Source: Sialis fuliginosa (lineage: Eukaryota; Arthropoda; Insecta; Megaloptera; Sialidae). From it: a stretch of DNA of 64,000 nucleotides. Positions within the stretch are counted from its first letter, which is position 1. Every line of letters begins with the position of its first letter. The notes beneath the pieces were generated by a model. The model did no database searches and was not told the DNA's origin. It was given only the letters and a program-made list of their open reading frames with translations. A program made the position numbers and the translations under genes. The DNA is taken from assembly GCA_961205875.1 (NCBI GenBank), contig OY540816.1, positions 6,148,701-6,212,700 on the forward strand. The letters run 5' to 3'. Below are positions 1 through 12,590 of this stretch, piece by piece.

Positions 1-42
1 AACGATCACAAAGCTTGTCGTATCTTCGATATTGCGAGGAAG
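1..42 (-). mobile_element. Family A terminal fragment
   Basis: CGATCACAAAGCTTGTCGTA followed by TCTTCGATATTGCGAGGAAG is the hairpin end of dispersed family A. The element continues to the left of the window or is truncated. Confidence 0.7.
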
Positions 43-45
43 TAA

Positions 46-665
46 TATAAAGAGTAAAACAAAAACATACTTAGTTGTATTATTTAATAGGAGTAGAATT
101 CTGCTTTCATAAAAGAACTTTTAGTACAAGTGTAGTAATTATTTATGGTAATCAGCCACAACTTACATATTTAAAACTGAAATTAGTTTTCATTGTAAGT
201 AATGTAATGTAATGACCTCACGTTCAACTGTCAACTATTTAAAATTTTAAAGACTTTTAAGTTAATTTTTTTTAAGTATTTTAATAAGTTTACTTTATTT
301 TAATAAACTGATATTTAATTACTAACAAATTAATAAATATTTAAATTCTAAAATGTAATTAGATACATTAAAAATTATTTTTACCTACTAAAAAATATTT
401 ATAATACTTTGAGAATTTTGTATTTAATATTTAAATGTTATTTTCACAGCTCTGGTTACCAAGATTATTCATAGAATACTTTAAACATATTCAGTTTTGT
501 ATAAAATCTAATTGTTTTGTGTGCAAAAAAATATATGAAATATTACGCTATGCTTCACAACTGGCATTTATAATGAGACGGTTCGAGCCCTTTGCAGTAA
601 GAAGGCTGTTGTCTTGTTATAAATAAAAAGCATTTACCATTTTCTATTTTACAGTGATCAATACT
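46..665. other. AT-rich DNA, nothing recognised
   Basis: Low-complexity A/T sequence; the frame 435-626 is not protein-like. Confidence 0.6.
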
Positions 666-669
666 TTAA

Positions 670-1403
670 GGGGCTAAACTAGTTTATGCATTTCAAAAAA
701 TCGATTTTTTTTTAATTTTTCAAAAGTAAATACCTTCGAAAATATTGTGTTAAAATTTTAGAGTGATCTGAGCCTTCTAAGTATACTTTATCCTACTTTA
801 CTGATTAGTTGTAAGTATCAACTTTATAACAATTTAAAAAAAAAAAAACTTTAAACGCGTTTTTCTCGAAATGATGTTTTTCGATACTGTCCCAATGATT
901 TCTCGAAAACTACTCGGTCGATCGGTCTGAAATTTTAACCACATGTTTGTTACATACATATATAGGCATGGCTGGAACTAGGATTATGTCAAAATTCAAT
1001 TTTTTTTCTATTTTTTTACAAGGAAAAACCAAGAAAAAAAGGGTCTTTTTCGATTCCGTTTGTTCAAACAGCCGCCATTTTGTTATTTTTGCCCCAAAAA
1101 TTAAAATTCTAGTTCAGGCTATAGCCAACCACCTACTGAATAAAAGACATATCTTGTTTTGTGTTTCAGGTGTTTCGTTCCTGCTAAAACACTGGGACAC
1201 TGCGCACCTGTTTTTTTCATACCTGCATACATGGCTGCATTATACACATATATGTATAGTAAAATTAATTAAAAACATTTTTTTGTGTACTTCAATAGTG
1301 CATTTATTAAACCCAAAAAGATTTAGAACGATATCTGTCATAGATTGCTGGAAAAAAATTCGTAAAAAACACCTTTTTTTGGCCGATAAACTAGCATAGC
1401 CCC
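670..1403. mobile_element. TTAA-flanked DNA element
   Basis: The ends GGGGCTAAACTAGTTTAT and ATAAACTAGCATAGCCCC are inverted repeats with about 15 of 18 matches. TTAA lies directly outside each (666-669 and 1404-1407), as expected for piggyBac-type insertion. The open frame across 947-1399 gives no recognisable protein. Confidence 0.6.
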
Positions 1404-1528
1404 TTAATATCAAAAAATACTAATAATTTTCTAGTTGATAGTATTCATCAAGGATAATATTTTTAAATTATGTTATATTATCTAAATGTTGATATTTAAA
1501 TGAATGTATAATATGTGTATGTGTATTA

Positions 1529-1716
1529 GGGTGTTTTTTTTTATTACACGCATAAGTAAAAAAAGTAATTTTTCCCATGTTAATCAAATGGGAAAAAGAC
1601 TCGGTTTGCACCGTCCACAAGTTTGATCTATGAGCCTGAAATTTTGGGACAGTTAACTTTTGATCCAAAGCTAAACATAGACCTACGGGACCGAAAAAAA
1701 ATAAAAAAAAACAACC
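1529..1716. mobile_element. Small TA-flanked MITE
   Basis: The ends are GGGTGTTTTTTTTTATT and AAAAAAAAACAACC with TA outside each. The interior phrase GTTTGATCTATGAGCCTGAAATTTTGGGACA recurs at 23705-23745, identifying a second, left-truncated copy there. Confidence 0.65.
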
Positions 1717-1718
1717 TA

Positions 1719-2899
1719 ATATACATATGTACAATTGTACATGTAGGTACATACATATTAACATATTTTTGCATTTAAAAAATACGTTGCTTGTTGTGTT
1801 TAGACATTTGGATCGACTTTATATTGGATGTTGGGCGCAACGTGTATCCTATTATATAAGATATATAATAATTTATTTTCAAATTTATAGCCGCATGTAC
1901 CTACATATGTCAGCAGATCTCACTTTACATATGTACCTAATAAAATCCATATTTTTTTAATCGGTAGGTTTAATTGGTGAGGCGTAGAATTAAATGTATG
2001 TCATCTTAATCTACCGATTTAAAAAAAAAATGTATTTTATTAGGTTTTCAAATGATAGTTAATTTTATTTCATAAACACCGTGGCACTAGGAATTCTGTT
2101 ACGAAAATTGAAGCATTCTTATATGCTTTTTCAATTTAAAACATCTGGGAATGCAAACATCTGTAATTTTAACATCCCCATTGTTGAATAATTGTGTTTT
2201 TTACACATTTAATTTAATAATATGTTACTATTACATTTATTTAAATATATATTAACGCTTTTTTCCATACTTTTAGATAAATAATAATATTTAAACTATA
2301 CAATATACATAGATTGATATCAGAATTCAAAAATCTACAAACTTAGTTTTAAGAAGAATTATAATGAGTAGAAAAACGGTGGTTAAAAAGAAAGTACAAT
2401 AAGATATATTACACAATTTCTTTATGTAAATGTTAGACTGTAAATGTACGAATGGTTCACATATAATAGTTGCTCGTTTTATATAATATATATTAACTCG
2501 CGAAAGGCAATAAGGGACAAAGATCAACTTATTTAGTTGACAGAAAAACCGCTTACAGATTCAAACTAGTAACTTTTTTTCTGCTTCTCTTTTTCCATGA
2601 GATGAAAGCAAAGAAAGTAATTTAGTGTCACGTCGGTTAGGGGGAACGTTGATTGATTTTTTTTCCAAAAGACCTAACCAAACAGGAAGCAGTTTGAAAA
2701 AGTTGACTACTTCTGTTGAACTTTCGGTGCAGTGGAAAGTTCTTTTTTTATCATCTACTTATCTTCTACTTTTAATGATTTTTCCGCGCTCGTAAAAGTG
2801 CAGAAAACTTTTATTTCTATGCAATTATTATTGTATAGACAGTTCTACAAACAAATTCGTTTATTACAATTAATTAATATTGATTGATTATTATATGTA
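1719..2899. other. AT-rich DNA, nothing recognised
   Basis: A short duplicated phrase around 1940-2045 (CTACCGATTTAAAAAAA with its inverse TTTTTTTAATCGGTAG) is the only structure. No gene. Confidence 0.55.
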
Positions 2900-3476
2900 G
2901 GGTCGAGCGGGGTAAATATGAAACACCAAAAAAATGGGGTAAAAGTGAAACAAGCTTGCAACTAAAAAACTAATTTGTTTATAGGAGAATTATAAAAACT
3001 GACATCATCATTAAAGGTTTGTTAAAGCGACCTGAAAATATGAATCGCCTAATAAGTGATGTGTCAGCCCTCCCTTTGTTATCTTTGTTAGTCGATGTCA
3101 AAACGTGTGAATTAAATTTTAATTATTTGCACATAACTTTCTGTATAGCTCAGATATTATTTAAAGTTACAATTTCACATTGATATGCCACAAAGAAGAT
3201 AAATCAATGTTGCCTTTGTAGCTTTTCTTTTAATTTTTCGAGAAATATTTTCCATTAGAGGTCTGTTTCACTTTTTCCCAAATTAGAGGTTAAACATGAA
3301 ACACTTTTTTCATTTTTAAAGTCCGTGTTGTATCGTACAGTTCAAATGACGTAAGTATTTAAAATGATTATTCATAAGCGCATCTAGTAGAAAAAATTAA
3401 AGTATGAATTTGTATCGTTAATTGTCAAAAAACATGAAAGATTTGTATTTTGTTTCACTTTTATCTCAGTTGACCT
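2900..3476. mobile_element. TA-flanked DNA element with GTGAAAC-type ends
   Basis: The ends GGGTCGAGCGGGGTAAATA and TTTTATCTCAGTTGACCT form an imperfect inverted repeat with TA on both sides. ATGAAAC/GTGAAAC occurs repeatedly near both ends. In general plan it resembles the larger element at 24186-26110. Confidence 0.6.
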
Positions 3477-3647
3477 TATATTATTATATTTAATAACGAA
3501 ACTTTAGTTACGAATGTTTTTGATTTCACCCTATCATAAAACAAACATTTACAATAAATTAATATTAAATGTGCCAATAGTTCAGAATGCATTTATTATT
3601 AAATTAACAACTGTTTATTTTACCACCGGGCCTAACATGAACCTATA

Positions 3648-4818
3648 CAGTGCCGTAACTACCACCGGGGCAGCCGGGGCGGTGCCCTGGGGCCTTCGAG
3701 CATAGAGGGGCCCAGAACAAGAAAGGTATTTTTTGACGAAATCGGATTTAATAAAGTTTTGAGTTAAACTCATTTTGGTTAACACGGAGAAAATTTTTCA
3801 AAAACAAAAACTCAAAAAAATAGATTTTCAAAACATGTATACAATAATCTTTAGCGCCATCACATAGTACATAACAAAAAACCACAAAAAAAGAATTCCC
3901 CTCTATCATTTGTTGCCCACAAGATATCAACGAGTCAATTTTTATTTTTAAATATATTTTTTAACCGTTTTGATTTGGAACTTGTCACACTTACATATTT
4001 ACAATCATAAGGAATATATTTTCCTAAAATTTTATTAAAATCTATTTACTATATTCTTGGTTGTACCAATACTTTTTTTGGTTCTGTAATACAATTTTAA
4101 GATTTTTAAATATTTAGTTTTATAGGGAAATTCATAAATAAGAAAATACATTTTTTATTTTTGCAATCCGGCCAATAGAATAGGTATGATGCCAGTAACA
4201 AAAAAAAAGTATAAGTAAATACAGCAATCCGCCATGTTTGATAAAACAATAGTCAGAGTGGATGACGTCACGACTACGTAATCGTCATTTTTGTTTCATT
4301 AATATCTGCACTGTTTATAATTTATTTTGTGGTTTTAAATTATCCATTTGCTGTTTTTTGTTACCAAAAGTAAAACTAAGAAACGTTAGCGATAGAACAA
4401 GGATTTATTAAAGTTGATAAAGAGTGTTTATAAAGGCGTGACGTCAAAAATGTGTCATGACACCTTGTAATTAAACCTTTATTTTCTGCAGAAATAAGTA
4501 ATTTTTTGGACATAAGAGACACGTAAGATCATCAATTTTTTTTTTTAATTAGGCATTATGCCTATTGGAGATATTTAAGAAAAACGGACACGAAAAACCG
4601 TAAAAATAGTCGTTTTTTCAACAAGGTACATAAATTTTTGTTAAAATAATATAATATAATAAACCATTAATATGTAATTAAAATTTGAAAGCCTTCACAT
4701 TTTTATTGAAAATTTTTTATTTTGTTCAAAAATATAAAAATTGTTCAAAACATTTTTTATAAGGAGCCCCGCGACCACTCGCTGCCCCGGGACCCCAGAA
4801 CCTCTAATTACGGCTCTG
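3648..4818. mobile_element. hAT-type element with 8-bp TSD AACCTATA
   Basis: The ends are CAGTGCCGTAACTA and TAATTACGGCTCTG. An exact 8-bp duplication AACCTATA flanks it (3640-3647 and 4819-4826). CAG-starting ends with 8-bp duplications define the hAT superfamily. GC-rich subterminal stretches (GGGGCAGCCGGGGCGG and similar) are seen at both ends. No transposase frame is visible, and a MITE is nested at 4177-4566. Confidence 0.85.
4177..4566 (+). mobile_element. MITE, uninterrupted copy, nested in a hAT element
   Basis: The ends are AATAGGTATGATGCC and GGCATTATGCCTATT, an inverted repeat of about 15 bases. The body matches the split copy around 30-32.4 kb. It lies inside the hAT-type element at 3648-4818. 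Confidence 0.7.
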
Positions 4819-4826
4819 AACCTATA

Positions 4827-5247
4827 TGATATATATCTGACACTATTTTATACGAGTAATAATTATTTTGCACATTTACCAATCACTTGCGTCAGGGTAG
4901 ATCCAACGCAACGGTTGCACCACGCTAGGTTACACATAATTGCATTAATATGCAATTTAGTCACGAGAACACGGTGCGACAATTTATCGGTCTGGTGTCT
5001 ATTTCAATTAAAAAGCGATTTATGATTGAATTCAGCAGTTGCAATTTTATTGTACATACATTCATGGAAAACCAGCACCGAGAATCATATGTGATTAATT
5101 CTTATTTGTTTTATCCTATAAATTACATATATGTTTTTAATTGCCATAAATTATTGAGTTTTTAACTAAACAAATTAAAAATACAAATTCATGGTGTTGT
5201 CCGCAAATGAAATATTGTTAATATTTTTTTAATGTTATACATAATAA
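4827..5247. other. No gene seen
   Basis: Overlapping short frames here have no recognisable content. Confidence 0.5.
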
Positions 5248-6389
5248 TATGTGTCGGATTAAGCAAGCACGGGGCCTGTAGCAAATGTTATAAAGAGGCC
5301 CTTGGCAGTGGCATCGCTAGGGGTTTCACCCACTCCCCCCGAAAAAAGACGATCGATTTTTTTTATTTTTTTTGCACATTAAGCGGGTGTCACCCCCTGT
5401 GAATTTTTAACGACGTAAAAATATCAGTGAGATCTATTTTTTAAATAAATTGGATTGTCATAACCTCTATAGACTTTTAATAATTAAAAAAGTCAATTCA
5501 CTCAATTTATTAGACATTTTTAACATTGGAAGATTTAAATAACCAGAAAAAGAGGTAAATATTATACCATAGACATAGAGCATGGACCGCGCATCTGACT
5601 CGAAAACAGAGCCGTGTCAAAAGAAAGAGATAGAAAATGTTTTGTCCTTATTTAAACAGAAGTAACTATTTCTTTCTTATTAGAAAAAGAGATAGATATA
5701 TTCCAAACGTCACCATATCTCTCTCACTGTTTAAAAGAAATGTTAAACAATTTTTTTCGGGATACATCTATCTCTTTTTCTAATAAGAATGAAATAAATA
5801 AATTAATTAAATAAGGACAAGTATATCCCAAATCATTTTCCATTTCTTTCTTTTGACGGCTCTGTTTTCGAATCAGATGCTCTATGCTCTATGTCTGTGG
5901 GTAAATAGGCTTTATTTTTTAACAAATAAGACAGTTATCACCCCATTCAAAAATTAGAAAGTGCAAGCTTTTGAATGAGCTTTGGAACACGCAAATCTAA
6001 TTAAGTTTTGCGGCAATATAACTGTTTGAAAATTTAAATTTTTTTTTTTGCTTTTTTTTTAATTATCCCTTAATTTTTTTGAGGAGTATATAATAAAACA
6101 CCTCTTTTCCAAACAAAATTTTTTTGATTTGATTTGAGCAAATTTAGAAAAATCGATTAAAAAAATCAAAGATCGGAGATTCAAAAATCGATTTTTCGAT
6201 TAAATCGAATGGACATCGGAAACCCTAAATTTAAATTATTAATAACTGTAGATTTGGATACCCCGTATCAACCATTGGACGGTAAGTGATAAGTCCAATA
6301 AGAGATATTTTTCCGCAAAGCCGCGGGGCCCCCAGAGACGCGAGGCCCGTAGCATTTGCTACTCCTGCTACGTGGTTAATCCGGCACTG
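5248..6389. mobile_element. Decayed hAT-like composite
   Basis: The left end GTGTCGGATTAAG and the right end TTAATCCGGCACTG form an imperfect inverted repeat. Both subterminal regions carry GGGGCC and GGCCCGTAGC-like sequence. I find no clean 8-bp duplication. A second CAGTGGCATCGCTAGGGG start at 5306 suggests a further hAT fragment, and a foldback is nested at 5570-5899. Confidence 0.5.
5570..5899. mobile_element. Foldback MITE
   Basis: Two arms of about 120-150 bases are inverted copies: ACATAGAGCATGGACC with GACTCGAAAACAGAGCCGT at the left and the matching complement at the right (ACGGCTCTGTTTTCG, ATGCTCTATGTCTGTG). AGAAAAAGAGATAGA and its complement lie nearer the centre. Confidence 0.75.
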
Positions 6390-6836
6390 AATATGTTGTC
6401 TAACCAAGTAACATACATTGTTTATAGCATATTATAATAGAATTTTGTAAATGTATTTTTAATTCAATGAAAATAAATTAAATATAGCAGTAGTAATAAT
6501 CCATATAATTTAATAAAGAGTTTGTCGTCATTCATCAACGTATATCTTCAACCCTTGGACCTAAAAACGTGAAAATTTAGTTATTCTAGTATGACGTAAG
6601 CACCCACAAAGAAGGGCTTTCCGAAATTCAACCCCTAAGGGAGAATTTTAGGCAAAATCCTCTTTTATAAAAATAAAAATACACGTCTCTCATGATTTTT
6701 CAATGTTTGACTCAGATAGAGATAAAAAAAATAACAGTAAAAATGGTATTAGATTTTACAAAATATAAATGTTCATAAAAACGAATTCAAACACATATAC
6801 TTACCTATGTATACAAATAATTATTGCTTCCTCGCA
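6390..6836. other. No gene seen
   Basis: AT-rich; contains a fragment with AACCCCTAAGGG similar to text inside the Transib-like element. Confidence 0.5.
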
Positions 6837-7565
6837 ATATCGAAGATACGAGAAGCTTTGTTATCGTTTTAGATCAAAATAAAAAAATTGTTCTTCGATT
6901 TCAAAATTTTAAATTTTATTGATCTTTCTGTTTCAGGTTAAGACAAACACGTTTCGCTCCGTGTCTTTCTGTCTGTGTGTCTGTCCCCTAAAACCTTGTC
7001 ATGCGCATAACTCATTAACCGATTTTAATGAAACTTGGTTGGATAGTTGGATCTGGTTTGAGGACGGTTTCATTTCAAAATCGTGTGTAAGGGGTAGGGG
7101 TGAAACCCCAAAATATTTATTTATCTCAAGAACGATACATGTTGCGTGAAAATTTTATAGAATCTTTTTTATAGAGCATTCAATTTTCTATAATATAGGT
7201 ATACAACGTTTATTGTTAAATATTCCCTTACGAAGATTTATCTCAATCTGCTCGTGTTTTTTTTTTAATTTGATATTTACTTTGACATATTAAATGTCAT
7301 TTTGACGTTTTGAATGCCATTTTGATGTTTGCATAAATATAGATTTAGATTGAAATTGTCTAAAAATCAAAAATATACGAAAAAATAATCAGGTGCGTCT
7401 TATGAAAAATTTCCAACTAATATTTTTAACTAAAATTGTATAAAAATTAAATGGCCAGGCAATTTATCTGAACACTTAATCGGTTTTTATTTAAATTGTT
7501 CAATAGTTTTTGGTGAGTTTAGCACGAGGAAGCACTGTGCATTTAATTAGTAGATGTTTCTTTTT
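6837..7565 (+). mobile_element. Family A dispersed element (HINE/Helentron-like architecture)
   Basis: It starts CTTCCTCGCAATATCG, which folds into a hairpin with a TTCG loop (GCTTCCTCG pairing with CGAGAAGC). It then has a (GTCT)n-rich stretch and the CATGCGCATAACTCATTAACC phrase, and ends near CACGAGGAAGCACTGTGC followed by a T run. No protein is encoded. Confidence 0.75.
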
Positions 7566-7578
7566 TATAATTTATATT

Positions 7579-7862
7579 TAGAGATTGGAAAAATTGTTGT
7601 TATTTTCAATGAAATAGTTACTAGTTGATTTTTTTTCGGAAAATAGTAAATAGTTTTTTTACGATTTAATAATAATTAGTGCAAACGAAGCAGTAAAAAG
7701 TGTCGCGTTTAGTTTAAAAATAGTTGGAAAGGTAGTTGCAAATAGTTGATTTCAAATTGTGTTCAATCAAACCAGTTTTCTGGAAACGGTGGAGATATGT
7801 AATAAAAATTACAATAAATGCATTTTTACGCAATACTTGAAAAACTATTTTTCCAATCTCTA
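7579..7862. mobile_element. hAT-type MITE with 8-bp TSD TTTATATT
   Basis: The ends are TAGAGATTGGAAAAA and TTTTTCCAATCTCTA. The duplication TTTATATT is exact (7571-7578 and 7863-7870). It is the same family as the copy at 61706-61973. Confidence 0.88.
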
Positions 7863-7870
7863 TTTATATT

Positions 7871-8428
7871 CCTATAGTAATTATGTATTATAAATGCGAC
7901 TATCGTACACCAATTACAGTTACTTACTTGAATGAATAACCTAATACTTATTTATACAAGCTAACCCATTGCAGGTCAGACATAATATATATTCAAAAAT
8001 AATCTCCATTCTTGTCATCCATAATATTTTGATAGAGACCATTCGGATGCTAAGCACGTTCATCTTACTTATCAAATATTACCTCCACATTCGTACAATA
8101 ATAAAGCCAACATTATAAGAGTGCTTATTCCTTATTGGCGGTCGGCTACTTCGCAATCGTATAAAAGAATTGATATGGAATAGTACACGTGTAATGCATA
8201 ATGCAAAAGCTGTACCTCGACTGCGTTGCTGCTTCAATTTCCTTGCCTGCCGTAGGATTAATACAGAGTATAACGAAGCTTGATACTTTCTCGTATTTTT
8301 GTTGATTGAAGTTGAGTCGTTATTGGTAATACCGCTACTTTATCACTATTGCGAGAATAATTTATTAATATTCTTTTTACAGACCGAAGATATTCAATTT
8401 TAAGTTTATTTTTTAATTTTTTAAATCA
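7871..8428. other. No gene seen; possibly single-copy
   Basis: Bases 8130-8330 are less AT-rich (GGCGGTCGGCTACTTCGCAA, CTGCGTTGCTGC) with no frame or repeat match in the window. Confidence 0.4.
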
Positions 8429-9248
8429 CTAGCTGCTACCCGCGGCTTCGCTCGTGTGAATTTCGAAACCCCCATCCCCACGATATTTTTTTCGCCGGAT
8501 CGAATAAAACTAATTACAACCCCTCATATGTGACAGTGGGTGAAATATTTTTACTAAAAAAAATTCCCCATATAAATTTTTCAACCCTTTTGCAATCTCT
8601 AAAGGGTTCAATTTTTGGGATACGAAGTAACCTATGCCCTTCTTCGGGATGCAAGCTATCTCACTGCCAAATTTTATTAAGATCCGTAGAGCGGTTTAGC
8701 CGTAAACAGGTAACAAATAGACAGAATGATAGATACGCTTTCGCATTTATAATATAAGTCTCAACTCCTATGTAAGATAAGGGGTTGTTTTGTCCCCCTA
8801 ATAACCCCTCTTCCGTAGTATTTTTCCTGCCAGATCGAATGTAACCAATTACAACCCTTCATATGTGACAGGGGGTGAAATATTATTTTTTTCTTATTTT
8901 TAGTTTACTTTCATTATAGAAAATCGTAAATATCTCGGCTTCTATGCGAGATAGAGGGTTGTTGTCCCTCTGATCCCCTCTCCCCCGTAGTATTTTTCCC
9001 GCCGGATCGAATAAAACCACTTACAACCCTTCATATTTAACGGGGGGTAAAATATTAATTACTAAAAAAAATAAAAATTTTCCACCCCCTTGCAATTCAT
9101 TAGGGGTTGAATTTTCGAGATATAAAGTCCATCCTAGGGATGCAAGCTATCTCATCAAGATCGGTTCAGCGGTTTTGCTGTGAAAAGGTAACAAACAGAC
9201 AGAGAGATAGACAGACACACTTTCGCATTTATAATATTAGTATGGATG
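8429..9248 (+). mobile_element. Retroposon-like repeat with three internal copies
   Basis: It starts AGCTGCTACCCGCGGCTTCG and ends CTTTCGCATTTATAATATTAGTATGGAT. The module GCCGGATCGAATAAAAC plus TACAACCC(T/C)TCATAT occurs at 8490, 8830 and 9000. An internal copy of the 3' end (CTTTCGCATTTATAATATAAG) lies at about 8737. The style is that of insect RTE/SINE 3' regions; class not certain. Confidence 0.55.
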
Positions 9249-9351
9249 CTGGAGTCAGTGACTTATTAATAAGAAATACTTATATTTAAAAGTATTGCAT
9301 ACACTGAAAAAAATGTCATGGATGCAAATAACTCAAATTATTTGAGTCATC

Positions 9352-9955
9352 CTTAATATATATAAAGCTCAACGTCTCTCTGTCTGTCTGTCCGTTAATG
9401 CGCTTATCACTCGAGAACCACTTATCCGATTTACGTGTTTTTTTTTTGTGTTTTTTTTTAATTCGTAGGTATGTTCTCTGGCCAGGTTATAGGCTATATT
9501 TTGTTACGTTAGGTAACATAACAACTAAGCAGTGACGATAATAGTAAATCAAGTCAGAAAAAAATTTGCGTTCGGCGCACTATTTTGCAATACGCTGCCT
9601 AAACCGTTCAATATTGAACAAAATAATGTATTAAAGAACCGTCGCGACGTGCAGCAAGGAGAGAGCGTGCCAACTAGACGCTGGGCAGAGGGAACTGGCC
9701 GGTATTCTTTTGATTGTCAATTGTTTATTTTGTTTTCAATAATTAACTTTTAAATTTAAATAGAACAAAAATTATTTTTACTTTTTATTCTGATTCGTTT
9801 TTGTTAGGTAGGTAATTTAAGTGTTTGGTTGGTTTTTATTACATTATTACAATAATATCTAATCGTGTTTGTACTTAATTCAACTATATATTTTTTAAAT
9901 CCTAAATAATAATTTCGTAGTCCACGCGAGCGAAGCCGCGCGAGCCCAGCTAGTT
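9352..9955 (+). mobile_element. Dispersed repeat D, full copy
   Basis: It starts TTAATATATATAAAGCTCAA, then CTGTCTGTCTGTCCGTTA, GGCCAGGTTATAGGCTATAT and AACTAAGCAGTGACGATAAT, and ends GAAGCCGCGCGAGCCCAGC. Partial copies lie at 44586-44870 and 48720-48945. Confidence 0.65.
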
Positions 9956-10234
9956 AATAATATAATTGGTTCTCAGACAAATCTTGTAACAAATATAACT
10001 AACTAGCATTCACTAAATCTTAATACCTGATTTAATCATCAAACGATTCGTTAATTTCAGCAACATCAATTTCGCTTTACCAAACAGTCCTTTATCTGAT
10101 AAATACCTGGTAACACACACATGCACACATACATACATACACGTGGTTAACTAAGACATCCCTTTTAACAAGTCTTAACATCAGGAAATTAGCTGAGGTA
10201 CAAACGGAAACGTCCCAGATAAATAGATAAGCTG

Positions 10235-10425
10235 GAGATTAATCATGCCCGCAGGCCTCACCGACAGACGTGGAGAAGAATATAGCACGCGGGGAAGCGG
10301 ACTGTAGGGGCGACTGCTCGTATTGTTCAGACACTACGTGAGCGCCATTTCTGATCGCAGATAACGTAAACACCGTGAGCTAGGCTCGGTTTGGTTTATG
10401 TCAGTAACTGTCGTAGCAAATTATC
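10235..10425. other. GC-rich, apparently single-copy segment
   Basis: CATGCCCGCAGGCCTCACCG through CTAGGCTCGGTTTGG stands out in base composition and has no copy elsewhere in the window. There is no long frame. It may be regulatory DNA or part of an untranslated exon. Confidence 0.25.
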
Positions 10426-10657
10426 AGCACAATTACAGTTTTAAGGAAGATCGGATTATTGAAATGATTCTTTTTAATTGTAGTTTTAAATGTATCCGTG
10501 TATTATGTTACTTTTGGATCCAACTAGGAACATGATTAGGGTGCCAAGATTTTAGTTTTGGTAAACACTGAGATGTAAATGAAGACCCCTTTTTTATCTT
10601 ATCCTATCTTTTTTATTTATTTTTTCATAAATTTGTTACCATAATCTGCACTGTTAT

Positions 10658-11063
10658 CAGTGGCGTATTTACGTTAAGTGCCGCCCTGGGTAAAAAAAAT
10701 TGCCGCCCCTTCACCAAGGGAAAATATAATATAATATATTTTTAACAGTCAAAATTCCTATATGAACTGAAAAGTGAGAATTTTTACAAATAATGAAAAA
10801 TACATTATATGTACCTACATACATTAAAAACTGATGACCTTTTTTTTGGTCACATCGATTGAAATTTCTGATTTTTTAAGTAAAAAATTTGGAATATAGG
10901 GAAATACTTGACGACCTTTTTTTTTTTTTTTAGTCGCGTTATTTATTTTTTGTTTCCCTATTGTTTTTAAAATATGCTATATTGAACTAAAAAAATCTAC
11001 CGCCCCTCTCGGCCTGCCGCCCTAGGCCATGGCCCCCTTGACCCCATGGTAAATACGTCTCTG
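10658..11063. mobile_element. hAT-type MITE with 8-bp TSD ACTGTTAT
   Basis: The ends are CAGTGGCGTATTTACG and GGTAAATACGTCTCTG. The duplication ACTGTTAT is exact at 10650-10657 and 11064-11071. Both subterminal regions are GC-rich (GCCGCCC), and the centre is T/A-rich. Confidence 0.88.
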
Positions 11064-11089
11064 ACTGTTATGTCCCCTGCTCTATTTTT

Positions 11090-11850
11090 GATGACCTTTT
11101 TTTTAGTTGTCATTTTTTGCAAAACCCGAAGAAATTGCACCCAAACCCTGAGCCCAGAGATCCAGTGTGCAAACCCTGAGACTCCGGGTCAAAACCTGAG
11201 ACCTGGTCACCCTAGACTTGAACCGGAATTTATTTATGGTTCGGGTTTGGGTTCAATATGTTGCAAACTATTTGGGTTCAAAAACCGTTCTTTTTTAGGG
11301 TTCAGGTTCGGGTTCGGGTCCAATTTTGTAATTGAAAGAAAATTATTTTGTTAGAAAAAAATTATAATTAACAAATAAAACATTTTCTAAAGAAGAAAAA
11401 ACAATTAATAGCCGTTAAAATATTGCTAGAAAAAAGAGCAAAAAATAAAATTACATTTTAAAGATTGAAATTTCTATTTTTCAGATTTTTTTGCAAATTG
11501 AAATGTAATTCAGTTATATGTAGAATTAAAAAGGAAACTGAAAAATATGTAAATTTCAGTAGTTGATTTGATAAGTCACATCATACCATAAAATTTAAAC
11601 AGATTTCAGGTATTAGTACATTTTATAATCTCTTTTAAAAATTATTGGAGGAAAATATTAAAAATAATTTATTAAACCTTTTAAAAATATATGGCTACCG
11701 GTTATCCATGAAAATGTTCAGATTCAGGTTCGTTGACTTTGAGATATAGCGGTTCGGTTCGAGTTTAGGTTAATTAAATATATGGGTTTTTTCAGGTTTA
11801 CGGTTCGGGTTCGGGTTCAGGTTCAATCCAACATATAAAGATTTTCAGTG
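11090..11850 (+). repeat. Degenerate GGTTCGG-rich repeat
   Basis: GGTTCGGGTTCGGGTTCAGG-type runs occur at 11240-11320 and 11750-11835, with related AACCCGAA and CCCGAGACC text near 11120-11200. This may be subterminal sequence of an old hAT-like element such as those with ACCGAA motifs at 16.7 kb. I could not find its ends. Confidence 0.4.
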
Positions 11851-12284
11851 ATTTGAGTTTGTATAAGTTAAATATTTCAAAAAGGTCCCATAATTATCAG
11901 TTTTAACTACCGTTTAAAATTATACACTAAAAACTGTGTATATAGAACAAAACCTAACAAAAATAATAGAACGAGTAAAAACTTGATTTTATTCCTTCCA
12001 GGACAATAATTGTCCCAAACAATATTTTTTTAACGTGTAGTTTATAGATTATATCTTGAAATAAAAATAAATTTATTAGACTTGAGTGGGGATATTCGAA
12101 AAGGTATAGGTATAAAGTCAGAAATAAAACGTACCTCTGAGAATATTTATTCTTTTCATGGAAATGATTTTATTTTTGATACATTTTATACAAAAAGGAT
12201 AATGCATCTATAAGAAAACTTTCATGTGTTGTACATCATGGGAAAAATAGTCCTAACCCCCACACCCGGAGTTTAATTCTTTAC
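11851..12284. other. No gene seen
   Basis: AT-rich without repeats or frames of note. Confidence 0.5.
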
Positions 12285-12590
12285 TGAACATGTAAAGAAA
12301 AAGTGCATTTTTGTCCCATGTGAGCACTAATAAAATCATCACAGGGAGTTAGTTTATGAAAAGTTAGATAGTGAATGTGCAATGGGCAGACGCATAGGGT
12401 GGGCATAAGGGGCAGGCAGACGCACTCAAAGATGCAATTTTTTTTTAAATTGCCCCATTTGAGCATTGATGAATTTAGGAGGGATGGCAGTTTTTGATCT
12501 GTAGATGACTGGAAAAACAAATTCAGACGTGTAGTGTGGGGATAAGGGACGGGCAGACGTAATTGAAAGTGGCAAAGGGTTGTACATTTT
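12285..12590 (+). repeat. Degenerate two-unit tandem repeat, about 145 bp
   Basis: The first unit has TGCATTTTTGTCCCATGTGAGCA through GGGCATAAGGGGCAGGCAGACG; the second has TGCAATTTTTTTTTAAATTGCCCCATTTGAGCA through GGGATAAGGGACGGGCAGACG. The overlapping open frames on the minus strand come from this repeat. Confidence 0.45.

Noticed and set aside
947..1399. 150-codon open frame in the TTAA-flanked element
   Set aside because: The start is not an ATG in good context, the translation is aromatic- and lysine-rich noise, and the DNA is a MITE-like element.
5248..6389. 8-bp TSD for the 5.2-6.4 kb hAT-like composite
   Set aside because: The octamers beside the ends do not match; the left end has probably mutated or been truncated.
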